From Draconibacterium sediminis (GTDB lineage: Bacteria; Bacteroidota; Bacteroidia; Bacteroidales; Prolixibacteraceae): a stretch of DNA of 64,000 nt. A program made the translations under genes and the position numbers. Position 1 is the first letter of the stretch. Every line of letters starts with the position of its first letter. The notes beneath the pieces are model-generated. The model was not told the DNA's origin. It did not search any database and saw only the letters and a program-made list of their open reading frames with translations. Shown one piece after another: positions 46,748-56,104 of the stretch. The stretch lies in the NCBI RefSeq assembly GCF_000949475.1, contig NZ_JRHC01000009.1, forward strand, positions 23,617 to 87,616, in the 5' to 3' direction.

Positions 46748-46773
46748 ACACCCGCTTAAAATTAAGCAGGTGT
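46748..46773 (-). terminator. Terminator of purC
   Basis: ACACC/GGTGT and GCTTAA/TTAAGC pair with one mismatch between; five T and more follow on the minus strand. It starts 25 bases after the purC stop. Confidence 0.88.
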
Positions 46774-46797
46774 CTTCAGTTTATGATCGTTATTCTT

Positions 46798-47748
46798 TTA
46801 TGCTTGTTTCAAAAAATCATTAACGGCAGTTTCAATACGCTCTTCAATTTTTGAAGTATCTGATTTTACAAATTTGTCGCCGGTGATATTTTCATACAAT
46901 TCAATGTATCTTTCAGAAACCTCGTTAACAAACGACTCCGGAATTTCTGGAAGCACATCGCCGTCGCGGCCCTGGAAATTGTTTTCCATTAACCACTCGC
47001 GAACAAATTCTTTCGAAAGTTGCTTTTGGTTTTCGCCTTTGTCAAAACGCTCCTGGTAACCATCAGCGTAGAAATAACGCGATGAGTCGGGTGTGTGGAT
47101 TTCGTCGATCAGGTAAATCTGTCCGTCTTTTTTACCGAACTCGTATTTGGTATCTACCAAAATCAATCCCATTTCTTTGGCCATTTCGCTACCGCGTTTA
47201 AAAAGAGCCAGCGAAATACGTTCCAGTTCTTTATAATCTTCTTCCGAAACCAGTCCTTGTTTGATGATCTCTTCGCGCGAAATATTTTCGTCGTGAGCAC
47301 CTTGTTCAGCTTTTGTAGTTGGCGTTAACAGTGGTTCAGGAAAAGCCTGGTGCTCTTTCAAACCTTCAGGAAGCGGAACGCCGCAAATATCGCGACCGCC
47401 ATTTTTGTACAATCTCCACGAACTTCCGGTTAAATAACCACGCACGATCATTTCTACCGGGAAAGTTTCGCAAAAATGCCCAACGGTTACGTTCGGATCG
47501 GGTGTTGCTATTTTCCAGTTCGGAACAATATCAGCAGTGGCATCCAGAAATTTCTCTGCAATCTGGTTAAGTACCTGACCTTTAAAAGGAATTCCTTTTG
47601 GCAGCACCACGTCGAATGCTGAAATACGGTCGGAAACAACCATCACCAAAAAATCGTCGTTGATGTTGTAAACGTCGCGAACTTTACCTTTGTAGTGGCT
47701 TTTTTGTCCCGGGAAATTGAAACTTGTTTTTGTAAGTGCGTTACCCAT
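46798..47748 (-). CDS. purC: Phosphoribosylaminoimidazole-succinocarboxamide synthase
   Basis: 316 residues, the size of the longer PurC form. Key elements: [77 protein letters not shown]. It joins aspartate to CAIR with ATP in purine synthesis. A terminator follows; phoH lies upstream in the same direction with a 183-base gap, so it probably has its own promoter. No other purine genes are near. Confidence 0.96.
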   Translation of the reverse strand: MGNALTKTSFNFPGQKSHYKGKVRDVYNINDDFLVMVVSDRISAFDVVLPKGIPFKGQVLNQIAEKFLDATADIVPNWKIATPDPNVTVGHFCETFPVEMIVRGYLTGSSWRLYKNGGRDICGVPLPEGLKEHQAFPEPLLTPTTKAEQGAHDENISREEIIKQGLVSEEDYKELERISLALFKRGSEMAKEMGLILVDTKYEFGKKDGQIYLIDEIHTPDSSRYFYADGYQERFDKGENQKQLSKEFVREWLMENNFQGRDGDVLPEIPESFVNEVSERYIELYENITGDKFVKSDTSKIEERIETAVNDFLKQA

Positions 47749-47931
47749 TTTTGTTGAATATTTATAGTTGTATTTATACTTATTGCCGGTGTTATAATCT
47801 GTTTCCGATTTTATTACAAATTTAGCTGGTTTTTGTTTAATTCAGAAAATTGTAAAACTTGATTCTGGATACTCGATTTTTGATACTGGATACAGGATCC
47901 TCCGAAATTCAAATTTCTTTTATAGAATGAT

Positions 47932-48921
47932 CTACTGCTTGTTTTTTTCTTTGGTTTCAGTTTTTATCTCAATTTTCTCCTCGTCATGTTTATCGTATGC
48001 TTCTACAATGTCGCGCACCAATCGGTGGCGTACAATGTCTTTTTTATCGAAATATATGTTCCCAATATTTTTAATTCCCTTCAGAATTTTCAGGGCCTGT
48101 ATCAAGCCTGAATGACTTTTTCGCGGGAGGTCGATCTGCGTAACATCGCCGGTAATAATAAACTTGGCGTTGAGGCCCATTCGGGTTAAAAACATTTTTA
48201 GCTGGTTAACGGTGGTGTTTTGCGCCTCGTCGAGAATAACATAGGCGTTACTCAATGTTCGTCCACGCATAAAAGCAAGCGGGGCAATTTGTATCACACC
48301 GTCTTTCAGAAATTCCTCCAGTTTTTTCGGAGGGATCATATCCTGCAAAGCATCGTAAAGTGGTTGCAAATACGGATCGATCTTATCCTTCAAATCGCCG
48401 GGTAGAAAACCCAGATTTTCACCCGCTTCAACAGCCGGGCGACTCAAAATTATCTTACGTATTTCTTTGTTTTTTAATGCTCGTACAGCCAGTGCTATGG
48501 CGGTGTAGGTTTTTCCGGTCCCGGCCGGACCAATGGCAAAAATCAAATCGTTATTGGCACTGGCCTCCACCAAACGGCGTTGGTTGGGTGTGCGGGCACG
48601 AACAGGTTTTCCGCTGTTACCAAAAACAATAATATCGGGTTCACCATTGCTGTTTTCTTCAAACGATGACACTCCCGAATCCAATAGCTCGTGAATAATT
48701 TCTTCCGAGAGCATATTGTACTGGTAATAATGATCGAGAATGAGGGCGAACTTTTTCTCAAAAGCTTTGATTTCCTTTGGTTCCCCCTGAACGAACAAGG
48801 CGTGGCCCCGCGCTGTGATCTTAATTTTTGGGAAAAGCCTTTTTATCAGTTCAATTTTCGAATTGTTTACTCCAAAAAACTCAAGGAGATCAATTCCTTC
48901 CAGTAAAATTTGTTTATCCAA
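47932..48921 (-). CDS. phoH: PhoH family ATPase
   Basis: 329 residues. An N-terminal KH-like domain (KIKITARGHALFVQGEPKEIKAFEKKF) precedes the PhoH ATPase with Walker A (AIGPAGTGKTYTAIALA), Walker B (NAYVILDEAQNTT) and sensor region (ITGDVTQIDLPRK). PhoH proteins are RNA-linked ATPases, often associated with ribosome or RNase functions; the precise job is unsettled. TAAATTTG (48956-48949 on this strand) might be its -7 box, but no good -33 partner was found. Confidence 0.92.
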   Translation of the reverse strand: MDKQILLEGIDLLEFFGVNNSKIELIKRLFPKIKITARGHALFVQGEPKEIKAFEKKFALILDHYYQYNMLSEEIIHELLDSGVSSFEENSNGEPDIIVFGNSGKPVRARTPNQRRLVEASANNDLIFAIGPAGTGKTYTAIALAVRALKNKEIRKIILSRPAVEAGENLGFLPGDLKDKIDPYLQPLYDALQDMIPPKKLEEFLKDGVIQIAPLAFMRGRTLSNAYVILDEAQNTTVNQLKMFLTRMGLNAKFIITGDVTQIDLPRKSHSGLIQALKILKGIKNIGNIYFDKKDIVRHRLVRDIVEAYDKHDEEKIEIKTETKEKNKQ

Positions 48922-49034
48922 TGTGTCTTCTTAAAAATTTAAGCACGGCAAATTTACGAAAATAAATTGCCACTATCGAATGTTGGAAGGCTTTGATATT
49001 CAATTTCTGACCGATGTGTAAATTGTCGGCTTTT

Positions 49035-49184
49035 TTATTTCGAGAACATTTTTACGAGCCAAAGAATAAAGTACAATCCCAGTCCAACTCCAAAAATAAA
49101 TACGCCAACTACAAATGCAATCCTGATTGTTGTTACGTTCCAGCCTAATTTGCCGCTTAGCCATTCAGATACTCCTAAAATCAT
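49035..49184 (-). CDS. PspC-domain mini-protein
   Basis: 49 residues, too short for most gene tables. The translation ILGVSEWLSGKLGWNVTTIR, then a membrane stretch (IAFVVGVFIFGVGLGLYFIL) and WLVKMFSK, is the core of the PspC domain (the gCSGWLak-type amphipathic start, then one helix). Single-domain PspC proteins of this size are common in Bacteroidota. It probably sits in the inner membrane and may take part in envelope-stress responses. It lies between phoH and the diverging mazG. Confidence 0.7.
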   Translation of the reverse strand: MILGVSEWLSGKLGWNVTTIRIAFVVGVFIFGVGLGLYFILWLVKMFSK

Positions 49185-49310
49185 GTGTTTATTATTTATT
49201 GTTATACTGGCAAGATAAAATTTATAAATAAATCTGTGAACTTTAAATTCAGTTTTTGTTTGTTAAACATCGGAATCCTTAACTTCGGATGAAATTTGAA
49301 ACCTTATTGA

Positions 49311-50087
49311 ATGGAACGAAAAGTAGAAGAGTTTAAACGCTTACTTGATATAATGGACGAATTGCGCGAGAAATGTCCGTGGGATAAAAAACAAACACTG
49401 GAGTCGTTGCGCAAACTAACGATAGAGGAAACCTACGAGCTGGGCGATGCCATTTTGAAAAACGATTTGCAGGAGATAAAAAAAGAATTGGGCGACATTA
49501 TGCTGCACATTGCTTTTTATGCAAAAATCGGATCTGAAAAAGGTGCTTTCGACATGGGAGATGTGCTGGAAGGAATCAACGAAAAATTGATATACCGTCA
49601 TCCGCATATATTTGGCGATGTTGATGTTGATGGTTCGGCCGATAAAGTTGCTGAAAACTGGGAAGCCTTAAAACTGAAAGAGAAAGGCGGCAATAAACGT
49701 GTTCTGGAAGGTGTGCCTGCTGCCATGCCGGCGCTGGTTAAAGCCAACCGTATTCAGGAAAAAGTGCGTGGTGTGGGTTTCGACTGGGAATACAAAGAGC
49801 AGGTTTGGGATAAAGTAAAAGAAGAAGTTGACGAGTTAAGCGTGGAGATCAACAAAGCTGACAAAGATAAAATGGAGGCCGAGTTTGGCGATTTGCTATT
49901 TGCCGTTGTAAATGCTGCCCGTTTGTATGATATCGATCCGGAAGCTGCGCTGGAACGTACCAACCTTAAATTTATAAAGCGCTTTAATTACCTCGAAAGC
50001 AAAACGCTGTTGCAGGGAAAAAGCCTGCACGATATGAGTCTTGCCGAAATGGACGAGATTTGGGAGGAAGCCAAGAAAGAAGAGTAG
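49311..50087 (+). CDS. mazG: Nucleoside triphosphate pyrophosphohydrolase
   Basis: 258 residues with the two MazG repeats: LDIMDELREKCPWDKKQTLESLRKLTIEETYELGDAIL with the EExxE/ExxD metal site (ELGDIMLHIAFYA), and a second domain (KVKEEVDELSVEINKADKDKMEAEFGDLLFAVVNAARL). It hydrolyses noncanonical NTPs to NMP and PPi, and can help control ppGpp. It diverges from the PspC-type gene. A weak promoter (TAACTTCG near 49279) precedes it. Confidence 0.95.
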   Translation: MERKVEEFKRLLDIMDELREKCPWDKKQTLESLRKLTIEETYELGDAILKNDLQEIKKELGDIMLHIAFYAKIGSEKGAFDMGDVLEGINEKLIYRHPHIFGDVDVDGSADKVAENWEALKLKEKGGNKRVLEGVPAAMPALVKANRIQEKVRGVGFDWEYKEQVWDKVKEEVDELSVEINKADKDKMEAEFGDLLFAVVNAARLYDIDPEAALERTNLKFIKRFNYLESKTLLQGKSLHDMSLAEMDEIWEEAKKEE

Positions 50088-50245
50088 TTTTAAGGCAAAA
50101 GTATAAAGTAAAAGGGCAAAAGGAGAGGAAGGATTATTGATAAAGGATTAATTGGTAACGGATAATAGTCGCAATCACCAGTCGTAGTTGGCAGTTTAGC
50201 AATTTATCAATCGATGTGAAGTGGCCAAACCATAGCGTTTTAGAT
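50088..50245. other. Low-complexity intergenic spacer after mazG
   Basis: A/G-rich repeats of the form AAAGTAAAAGG and GATAAAGGATTAA; no gene or terminator stands out. Confidence 0.3.
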
Positions 50246-50503
50246 TTATTTCAGTCTGTCTGCGGTAATTATTCTAAACGTGTTTTTATTAATTGTAAGC
50301 CTGACATTACGTGTTTTATTGGTAATGTAGAAATTTTTACCTTTTAGTTGAAAATTGGTTTCGTCGGTTTCGTTTATAATCGAGCAAACCATTTCTTCGA
50401 TTTTGTCGTTTGGCAACTCAATTTTTAGTTTCTTATTTATTCTGCCATAAACAAGATCAGTGTAACAAATTTTCTTGGCTATTTCATTTTTTAAACTTTT
50501 CAT
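50246..50503 (-). CDS. DUF3781 family protein
   Basis: 85 residues, basic and soluble. The sequence KNEIAKKICYTDLVYGRINKKL, then IINETDETNFQLKGKNFYITN and the end TINKNTFRIITADRLK, matches the small DUF3781 family. Members are found singly in Firmicutes and Bacteroidota and have no assigned function. It lies 79 bases downstream of the flavoprotein gene in the same direction. The DNA is more AT-rich than its neighbours, which may mean recent transfer. Confidence 0.75.
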   Translation of the reverse strand: MKSLKNEIAKKICYTDLVYGRINKKLKIELPNDKIEEMVCSIINETDETNFQLKGKNFYITNKTRNVRLTINKNTFRIITADRLK

Positions 50504-50582
50504 AAATCTTTGATAAAGCTTTCAATTAAAACAATTAAGCATTTTTATATTCAATCTTCCATCAATCTATTTCAAGCTCCAA

Positions 50583-51161
50583 TCAATCAGTTACAACCTT
50601 TTTCATCAGCCAGCTCATATTCTCGGCCAGCGTCCGGATGGTGTTTATTCCTTCTTCATCCTGCAGCACATCGCCCTGGTTTTTGCCAAAAGCAAAGTTC
50701 CAGTAACTGGAGCCGGGAACGATCATCTGGTTAATCAGGAAGAATCGATTCATAGTATCAAAAGTGGGCAAGGCACCGCCACGGCGCACTGAAATTACAC
50801 CGGCACCAACTTTTCGTTTTAGCAAATGACCGTTGCCACGTGTAACATAACCGGCCACATCAATTAATGCTTTTATCTCGGTGCTCACATCGGCAAAATA
50901 AACCGGTGTGCCCAGAATAATCCCGTCGGCTTCAATCATTTTTTCGATGCAATGATTTAGCAGATCATTTTTAATGTGGCATTTGCGGTCCTGAATTTCG
51001 CGACATTTACCACAAGCCGTGCAACCGTGAACCGGTTTATTTCCCAGCTGAATAACTTCGGTTTCTATTCCTTCCGCCCGAAAGATCTTAAACGTTTCTT
51101 CTATTAACAGCGATGTATTTCCGTTGCGTCTTGGGCTTCCGTTAAAGGCTACTACTTTCAT
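50583..51161 (-). CDS. NADPH-dependent FMN reductase / iron-sulfur flavoprotein-like
   Basis: 192 residues in a flavodoxin fold: FNGSPRRNGNTSLLIEE binds the FMN phosphate, the cysteine run HGCTACGKCREIQDRKCHI is the region that binds a cluster in iron-sulfur flavoproteins, and GTPVYFADVSTEIKALID and SVRRGGALPTFD complete the site. It transfers electrons from NAD(P)H to quinones or other acceptors. It follows the DUF4159 gene by 67 bases, with no evident shared role. Confidence 0.88.
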   Translation of the reverse strand: MKVVAFNGSPRRNGNTSLLIEETFKIFRAEGIETEVIQLGNKPVHGCTACGKCREIQDRKCHIKNDLLNHCIEKMIEADGIILGTPVYFADVSTEIKALIDVAGYVTRGNGHLLKRKVGAGVISVRRGGALPTFDTMNRFFLINQMIVPGSSYWNFAFGKNQGDVLQDEEGINTIRTLAENMSWLMKKVVTD

Positions 51162-51228
51162 GAATTAAATTGATAAAATGTTGAATTGCTAAACTGTCAA
51201 ATTGCTAAATTGAAAACTGATAAATTGT

Positions 51229-51882
51229 TTATTGTCCGAATACGTAGGCGATAATGTTGGCGCCCATTTTCAACGCTTTTTGGCGCAGGTCCTCCGGATC
51301 GTGGTGTACGTCGATATCTTCCCAGCCATCACCCAAATCGGTTTCGTAGGTGTAGAAACAAACCAGCCTGTCGTCGACAAATAGTCCAAATGCCTGTGGC
51401 GGTTTATTGTCGTGCTCGTGGATCTTCGGAATGCCTTCGTTAAAATCGTACTTCTGATGAAAAATCTCGTGCGACGGTGGCAGTTCTACAAACTCCTTGT
51501 CGGGGAAAACCTTTTTCATTTCGCGTCGGATATATTCATCCAGCCCGTAATTGTCATCAATGTGTAAAAAACCACCGCCTTCAAGGTAAACGCGCAAATT
51601 CATTGCATCGCTTTCCGATAAAATGATGTTGCCGTGCCCGGTTAAATGCACAAACGGGAAATTAAACAACTCAGGGCTGCCAATTTCAATGGTCGATGGC
51701 TCCGGATTTATGTTGGTGTTCAGGTTTTCGTTACAAAACTCTATGAGGTTGGGCAGGGCAGTAGGGTCGGAATACCAATCGCCGCCGCCATTGTATTTCA
51801 ACAAAGCAATTTTTACACTGCTGCCTTGCGCGGCAACACCAAGTGTAAAAAGTAGAAACAGGAACAGAAATGAAAGTTTCAT
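51229..51882 (-). CDS. DUF4159 family secreted protein
   Basis: 217 residues from the ATG at 51882, which gives a proper signal peptide (MKLSFLFLFLLFTLGVAAQG); the frame open from 51933 adds 17 residues in front and is unlikely. The domain has the glutamine-amidotransferase-like pattern of DUF4159: IALLKYNGGGDWYSDPTALPNL, FPFVHLTGHGNIILS, YLEGGGFLHIDDNYGLDEYIRREM. The function is unknown; in other Bacteroidota it goes with gliding or MoxR-type clusters, which are absent here. It lies 80 bases after the ABC exporter genes. Confidence 0.85.
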   Translation of the reverse strand: MKLSFLFLFLLFTLGVAAQGSSVKIALLKYNGGGDWYSDPTALPNLIEFCNENLNTNINPEPSTIEIGSPELFNFPFVHLTGHGNIILSESDAMNLRVYLEGGGFLHIDDNYGLDEYIRREMKKVFPDKEFVELPPSHEIFHQKYDFNEGIPKIHEHDNKPPQAFGLFVDDRLVCFYTYETDLGDGWEDIDVHHDPEDLRQKALKMGANIIAYVFGQ

Positions 51883-51962
51883 TTGCAAAATTTTCCGAAA
51901 AATACGATTCCTTACCGAGATGAAAAAATGCAACCGAAATCAATTACTAACTGAAGGCAATA

Positions 51963-53726
51963 TTAACTTTCCATTGCTCCCCGCATTAGTAAGTCAAGGG
52001 CTTTGTCCAGCGAGCCGGCAGCTGTTATTTCTCCCGAGTTTACAAAGAAAATTTCATCGGCATTTTCAATTGTATTCAAGCGGTGTGCAATTATCACTTT
52101 TGATGTTGATGCAGGCAGGTTGTTGATGATTGTTTCCAGTTGATGTTCGGTAACGGTATCGATATTTGCTGTAGCTTCATCAAGAATGAGCAACTCCGGT
52201 TTTCGTAAAATGGCACGCATAAAAGCAATCAGCTGTTTTTGTCCCAGACTAATTCCGTCGCCCGTCATTTGAATGGTCGTTTCCAAACCACTATCAAAAC
52301 GTTGCAGCAAACTTCCCAACCCTGCTTCTTCAAGCGATTGTTGCAGCTCTTCGTTGCTTAATGCAGCCATGGTTTCGTTGCCATATAAAATATTTTCCCT
52401 TACCGTTCCCGAGAATAAAATGGGGTCTTGAAGAATCACCCCGATTTTTGCTGTTCTTTCGGCAGGATCGTATGATTTTATGTCTTTTCCATCCAAAAGG
52501 ATCGTGCCTTTTGTGGCGTCGTATAAGCGCGCAATCAACGATGCGGTAGTTGTTTTTCCGCCACCGGTTGGCCCGATAAAAGCATAAGTTTTTCCACGCT
52601 CCAGGTCAAAGCTAACCTTGTGCAGCACCTCTTTCCCGTTCGGGTAGCTAAACGAAACATCGTTAAAGTTGACCAGCGAAGCGTTTTTTTGTATTTCCGA
52701 TTCCTTTGTTACTTCCAGATTGTTTTCCAACGAAAGCAGGTATGAGATACGATCCCATGCAGCCAACGCTTGTTGAAAGTTAGCCCAAAGGATGGCCAGC
52801 TGTCGTAAGGGATTGTAAAAGTTCATTACATAGGCAATAAAACTGATCAGCAAACCAATGCTAAAATTACCCTGAATAATGAGGTAAATTCCCAACGCCA
52901 AAACAATTAATTGCCCAAGGTTGGCCGCAAAAGTATAAACCGGATTAAGGACATTATTGGCAATTCCGGCATAAACCGAGTGCTTGTAATTTTCCTCGTT
53001 CGCGGCAGTAAAACGTTTTCGGAAATAGTCGCGGCGGTTAAAAGCAACTACCACCTTAAAATTGGCCAAACTTTCCTGAATTTCGGCAGAAAGGTCGCCC
53101 AGACTTTTTAAACTGGCTTCGTTCTTTCTGCGTATCCACGGCGAAATAATTTTAGTAAAAACCAAAAGAAGCAGGGCAGGAGAGAGTGCCGCCAATCCAA
53201 GTGGCAGGTTGATTACCAGAAGCAGAATTCCAGCACCGGTCATGGTAATAATTCCACCAATAAAACGCATCAGCGATTGCGAAAAGAACTCGTTTACCTT
53301 TTGTGTATCGTTGTTGATGCGCGATATCAGGTCGCCCGATTTATTTTGGTTAAAAAAGTCGAGCGGCAATTCCTGCAGTTTATGAAATACCGAGTTACGG
53401 AGGCTATACAACATACGTTGCCCGATACCGCCCATCATAATCATTTGAGCATAATTCACAAAAAATGCCACTACATACATCGTCAGCAAAATTCCGGAAA
53501 AGAGTAAAATTCCGTGGTAATCTTTGGTTTGCACATAATTGTCAACCGTATACCCAATTATATATGCGCCTGCCAGACTTAATGCAGCATTTATCGCAAT
53601 TGCAGCAAAAGCGATAATCAGGTTACGGCGTTCGCCACTAATAATGGCCACCAGTTTCTTTAGTGATTTCAGAAACGGGAGCTTCTTCTCATTTTCATCG
53701 GGTGTACGATTCAGATTATAATTCAT
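51963..53726 (-). CDS. Heterodimeric ABC exporter subunit with intact Walker B Glu
   Basis: 587 residues: six membrane helices (residues ~30-310), then an ATP-binding domain with Walker A (GPTGGGKTTTA), Q-loop and Walker B (LLILDEATANID) with catalytic Glu. Its signature motif reads ISLGQKQL rather than LSGGQ. Its start overlaps the end of the partner gene by 11 bases, so the two are translationally coupled and probably form a heterodimer that exports drugs, lipids or peptides. The signature change would weaken the site formed with the partner's Walker motifs. Confidence 0.92.
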   Translation of the reverse strand: MNYNLNRTPDENEKKLPFLKSLKKLVAIISGERRNLIIAFAAIAINAALSLAGAYIIGYTVDNYVQTKDYHGILLFSGILLTMYVVAFFVNYAQMIMMGGIGQRMLYSLRNSVFHKLQELPLDFFNQNKSGDLISRINNDTQKVNEFFSQSLMRFIGGIITMTGAGILLLVINLPLGLAALSPALLLLVFTKIISPWIRRKNEASLKSLGDLSAEIQESLANFKVVVAFNRRDYFRKRFTAANEENYKHSVYAGIANNVLNPVYTFAANLGQLIVLALGIYLIIQGNFSIGLLISFIAYVMNFYNPLRQLAILWANFQQALAAWDRISYLLSLENNLEVTKESEIQKNASLVNFNDVSFSYPNGKEVLHKVSFDLERGKTYAFIGPTGGGKTTTASLIARLYDATKGTILLDGKDIKSYDPAERTAKIGVILQDPILFSGTVRENILYGNETMAALSNEELQQSLEEAGLGSLLQRFDSGLETTIQMTGDGISLGQKQLIAFMRAILRKPELLILDEATANIDTVTEHQLETIINNLPASTSKVIIAHRLNTIENADEIFFVNSGEITAAGSLDKALDLLMRGAMES

Positions 53727-55464
53727 AATGGCTTGTGCTTTTTTGTGAGTTATAAATCTGAATATATTCGGGCGAATTTTCTTTCAGCCTTTCGTGTTTA
53801 CCTGTTGCTACTACTTCGCCTTCCATCAGTAGAATGATTTGGTCGAAACCGGTAACAGGAGCTATCTTTTGTGTTATAGAAAGCAGTGTTAGTTCCGGGT
53901 AATTTTTATGAATATTAGTAAGGATTTTATCTTCGGTTTTTCGGTCGACCCGCGAAGTAAAATCATCGAGCAAAAGTATTTTTGGGTTTAAAGCCAGTGC
54001 GCGCGCCAGCATAATACGTTGTTTCTGTCCGCCCGAAAGACTGGTTCCCCGTTCCGAAACAATGGTGTTTAAACCGTCGGGTAATGTTTTTATAAAATCA
54101 GCCAGTTCAGCGGTGGCAATGGCTTTGTTTAAATCTACATCCGAAACCTGGTCATTAAACGCAATGTTTTCACGCAGGCTCATATTAAAAATCACATTGT
54201 CCTGAAAAACAAAACCAAGCTGTCGGTTTAAAACTTCGGTAGAGTAATCTTTAACCTGAATATTGTCGATGGTGATCGACCCGGAATCCGGCGGTATTAG
54301 ATTGGTAAGCAGATAAAGCAACTGACTTTTTCCGGCAGCTGTTGGGCCGATAATCGCCGTCTTGCTTCCGGCTTTTATTTCGAACGAAATATTTTTAAGC
54401 ACCGGTTTTTTGTCAAAGCTCAGTGTAATATTCTGAAGTTTAATATTTCCCGATATATCTGTTTCTACAGCGCCGTTATCAATCGGTGGAGGAGCATCCA
54501 AAACCTGCCTGATCCGGCCGTAAGAAGCCGTTGCCGAGGCAATAATATTGCTCATAAATCCGATCATCATAATCGGAAATATCAACATCATTACGTAGCT
54601 GTTAAAGGCTGCAAAATTACCCAGCGAAAGGGTGTCCATAACCACAAAATGTCCGCCAAGTGCCAAAATGATTACAATGGCTAAGTTGGCCACAAATGTT
54701 ACGATGGGAATAAGCGCTGAGAACAGGCGAACAATGGCAAGTCCCAAATCGCGCGATTCAACATTTTTTTCTGCAAACTTGAGGATTTCGGGTTGTTGCG
54801 AATTCAAAACCCGTATAAGTGCCGAGCCCAGAATACTTTCGTTAATAACCCGGTTGAGGGCATCGATAATCTCGCGGCTTTTCTTAAAAAGCACTTTTAC
54901 TTTTTTGAATACAATATAAAAGGCCACCGACAAAATCGGCACGATGGTGAGTACGGCCAACGCCAGTTTCCAGTTAATGGAAATCAACAGAACAGCTACG
55001 CCGAAAATGATAAACAACGATGAGATGATGGAAACGAATGCCTGCGAAACAAACATTTTTACCGAATCCATGTCTGAGGTAAGGTTGGTTAAAAGTTTCG
55101 ATGGATTGGCTTTTAAAATAAAGGAATAACTCTGTTTCGAAATCTTGTCCGACAATTTACTGCGCAGATCTTTAGCTACTTTTTCGGCGGCTAATGTTTG
55201 CACTACACCCTGAAGAAAAGTAAAAATAAATATGCCTGATGCCGCCAGAATAAATTCGGTGATGATAGTTTTTGCATCAAATTGATTGGCTGTAAATGCG
55301 TCAATACCGCGGGCAATAATTCGCGGAATAAACAGGTTGATTCCGCTGCCGGCCAGTGCCATTATTATTAAGGCGGTTACGAGTGCTTTGTATGGTCCCA
55401 GCACCCGAAACAGGCCACCCCGCTGTTTTCCTTCTGTTCTTTTTTTACTTTGGGTTTTGCGCAT
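53716..55464 (-). CDS. Heterodimeric ABC exporter subunit with degenerate Walker B
   Basis: 582 residues, same layout as its partner. Walker A is GPTAAGKSQLLYLL and the signature is canonical (TSLSGGQKQRIMLARAL), but Walker B reads ILLLDDFTSRVD, with Asp where the catalytic Glu should be. This is the NBD1 type of asymmetric exporters such as TM287/288 and LmrCD: the canonical site would use the partner's Walker motifs and this signature. It is first in the operon. The N-terminus is basic (RKTQSKKRTEGKQRGG). Confidence 0.92.
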   Translation of the reverse strand: MRKTQSKKRTEGKQRGGLFRVLGPYKALVTALIIMALAGSGINLFIPRIIARGIDAFTANQFDAKTIITEFILAASGIFIFTFLQGVVQTLAAEKVAKDLRSKLSDKISKQSYSFILKANPSKLLTNLTSDMDSVKMFVSQAFVSIISSLFIIFGVAVLLISINWKLALAVLTIVPILSVAFYIVFKKVKVLFKKSREIIDALNRVINESILGSALIRVLNSQQPEILKFAEKNVESRDLGLAIVRLFSALIPIVTFVANLAIVIILALGGHFVVMDTLSLGNFAAFNSYVMMLIFPIMMIGFMSNIIASATASYGRIRQVLDAPPPIDNGAVETDISGNIKLQNITLSFDKKPVLKNISFEIKAGSKTAIIGPTAAGKSQLLYLLTNLIPPDSGSITIDNIQVKDYSTEVLNRQLGFVFQDNVIFNMSLRENIAFNDQVSDVDLNKAIATAELADFIKTLPDGLNTIVSERGTSLSGGQKQRIMLARALALNPKILLLDDFTSRVDRKTEDKILTNIHKNYPELTLLSITQKIAPVTGFDQIILLMEGEVVATGKHERLKENSPEYIQIYNSQKSTSHYEL

Positions 55465-56104
55465 TTTTAAAATTGTGGTGCAAATCTACCCAATTATAAC
55501 CGTTTCCCCGGCAAAATGATTAATCGGATTCCAATTAATTATTAAAAGTTTAGATGCAGCTTTTGTAACGAGCAATAACTCAAAAGTTTCGGCAAAGTTA
55601 TTTGTTGGCTAAAACAAAACATTCATGATTCCCAATTCTCATCAACAGAGATGAAAGTGAGGCCTATTGACAGCATTTCATAAAAATGGCCAGATTACAA
55701 GGCGCACACAACGATTGTGCTATGAATAGCTTACTGATTGCGCCTTTAAATTGCCGCACACCAACCCCGGGTTTCACCCGAGGTTAGTCACATTTTATCC
55801 CTTCGGGATATTGAACTGAATAACAAAGCTAAGACGAGTTTATTGACCTGAATGTCGGAATTGCAAGTTTTTTATGACGCTGGAAGCGTCGAATGTGAAT
55901 AACCCGGTGCGTAGCGCCGGGATGAAACGACAGAAGGGAAATCGTCCGGCGAAGAAAGCAGATCGAAGCCAGATGGTTCTCCCGGACGAAACGCAAACAG
56001 TAATACACATAAAAAGATGGAGGCTTTCAGGAAAAAAAGTGCATAGCCAATGGCTACACACTTTACACTCAAAACACTTTATTTACAATTACCCTTTTGG
56101 CTAA
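55465..56104. repeat. Intergenic region with four GC-rich short hairpins
   Basis: AACCCCGGGT/ACCCGAGGTT (55763-55785), TATCCC/GGGATA (55796-55810), GACGCT/AGCGTC (55876-55890) and CCCGGTGC/GCGCCGGG (55903-55921) each close on a loop of about three bases. They stand out from AT-rich surroundings. They resemble REP-type or remnant mobile sequences; open frames across them are not credible genes. Confidence 0.6.

Noticed and set aside
55840..56104. Short overlapping frames between the ABC exporter and CobW genes
   Set aside because: They are produced by the GC-rich hairpins and lack start sites or homology.
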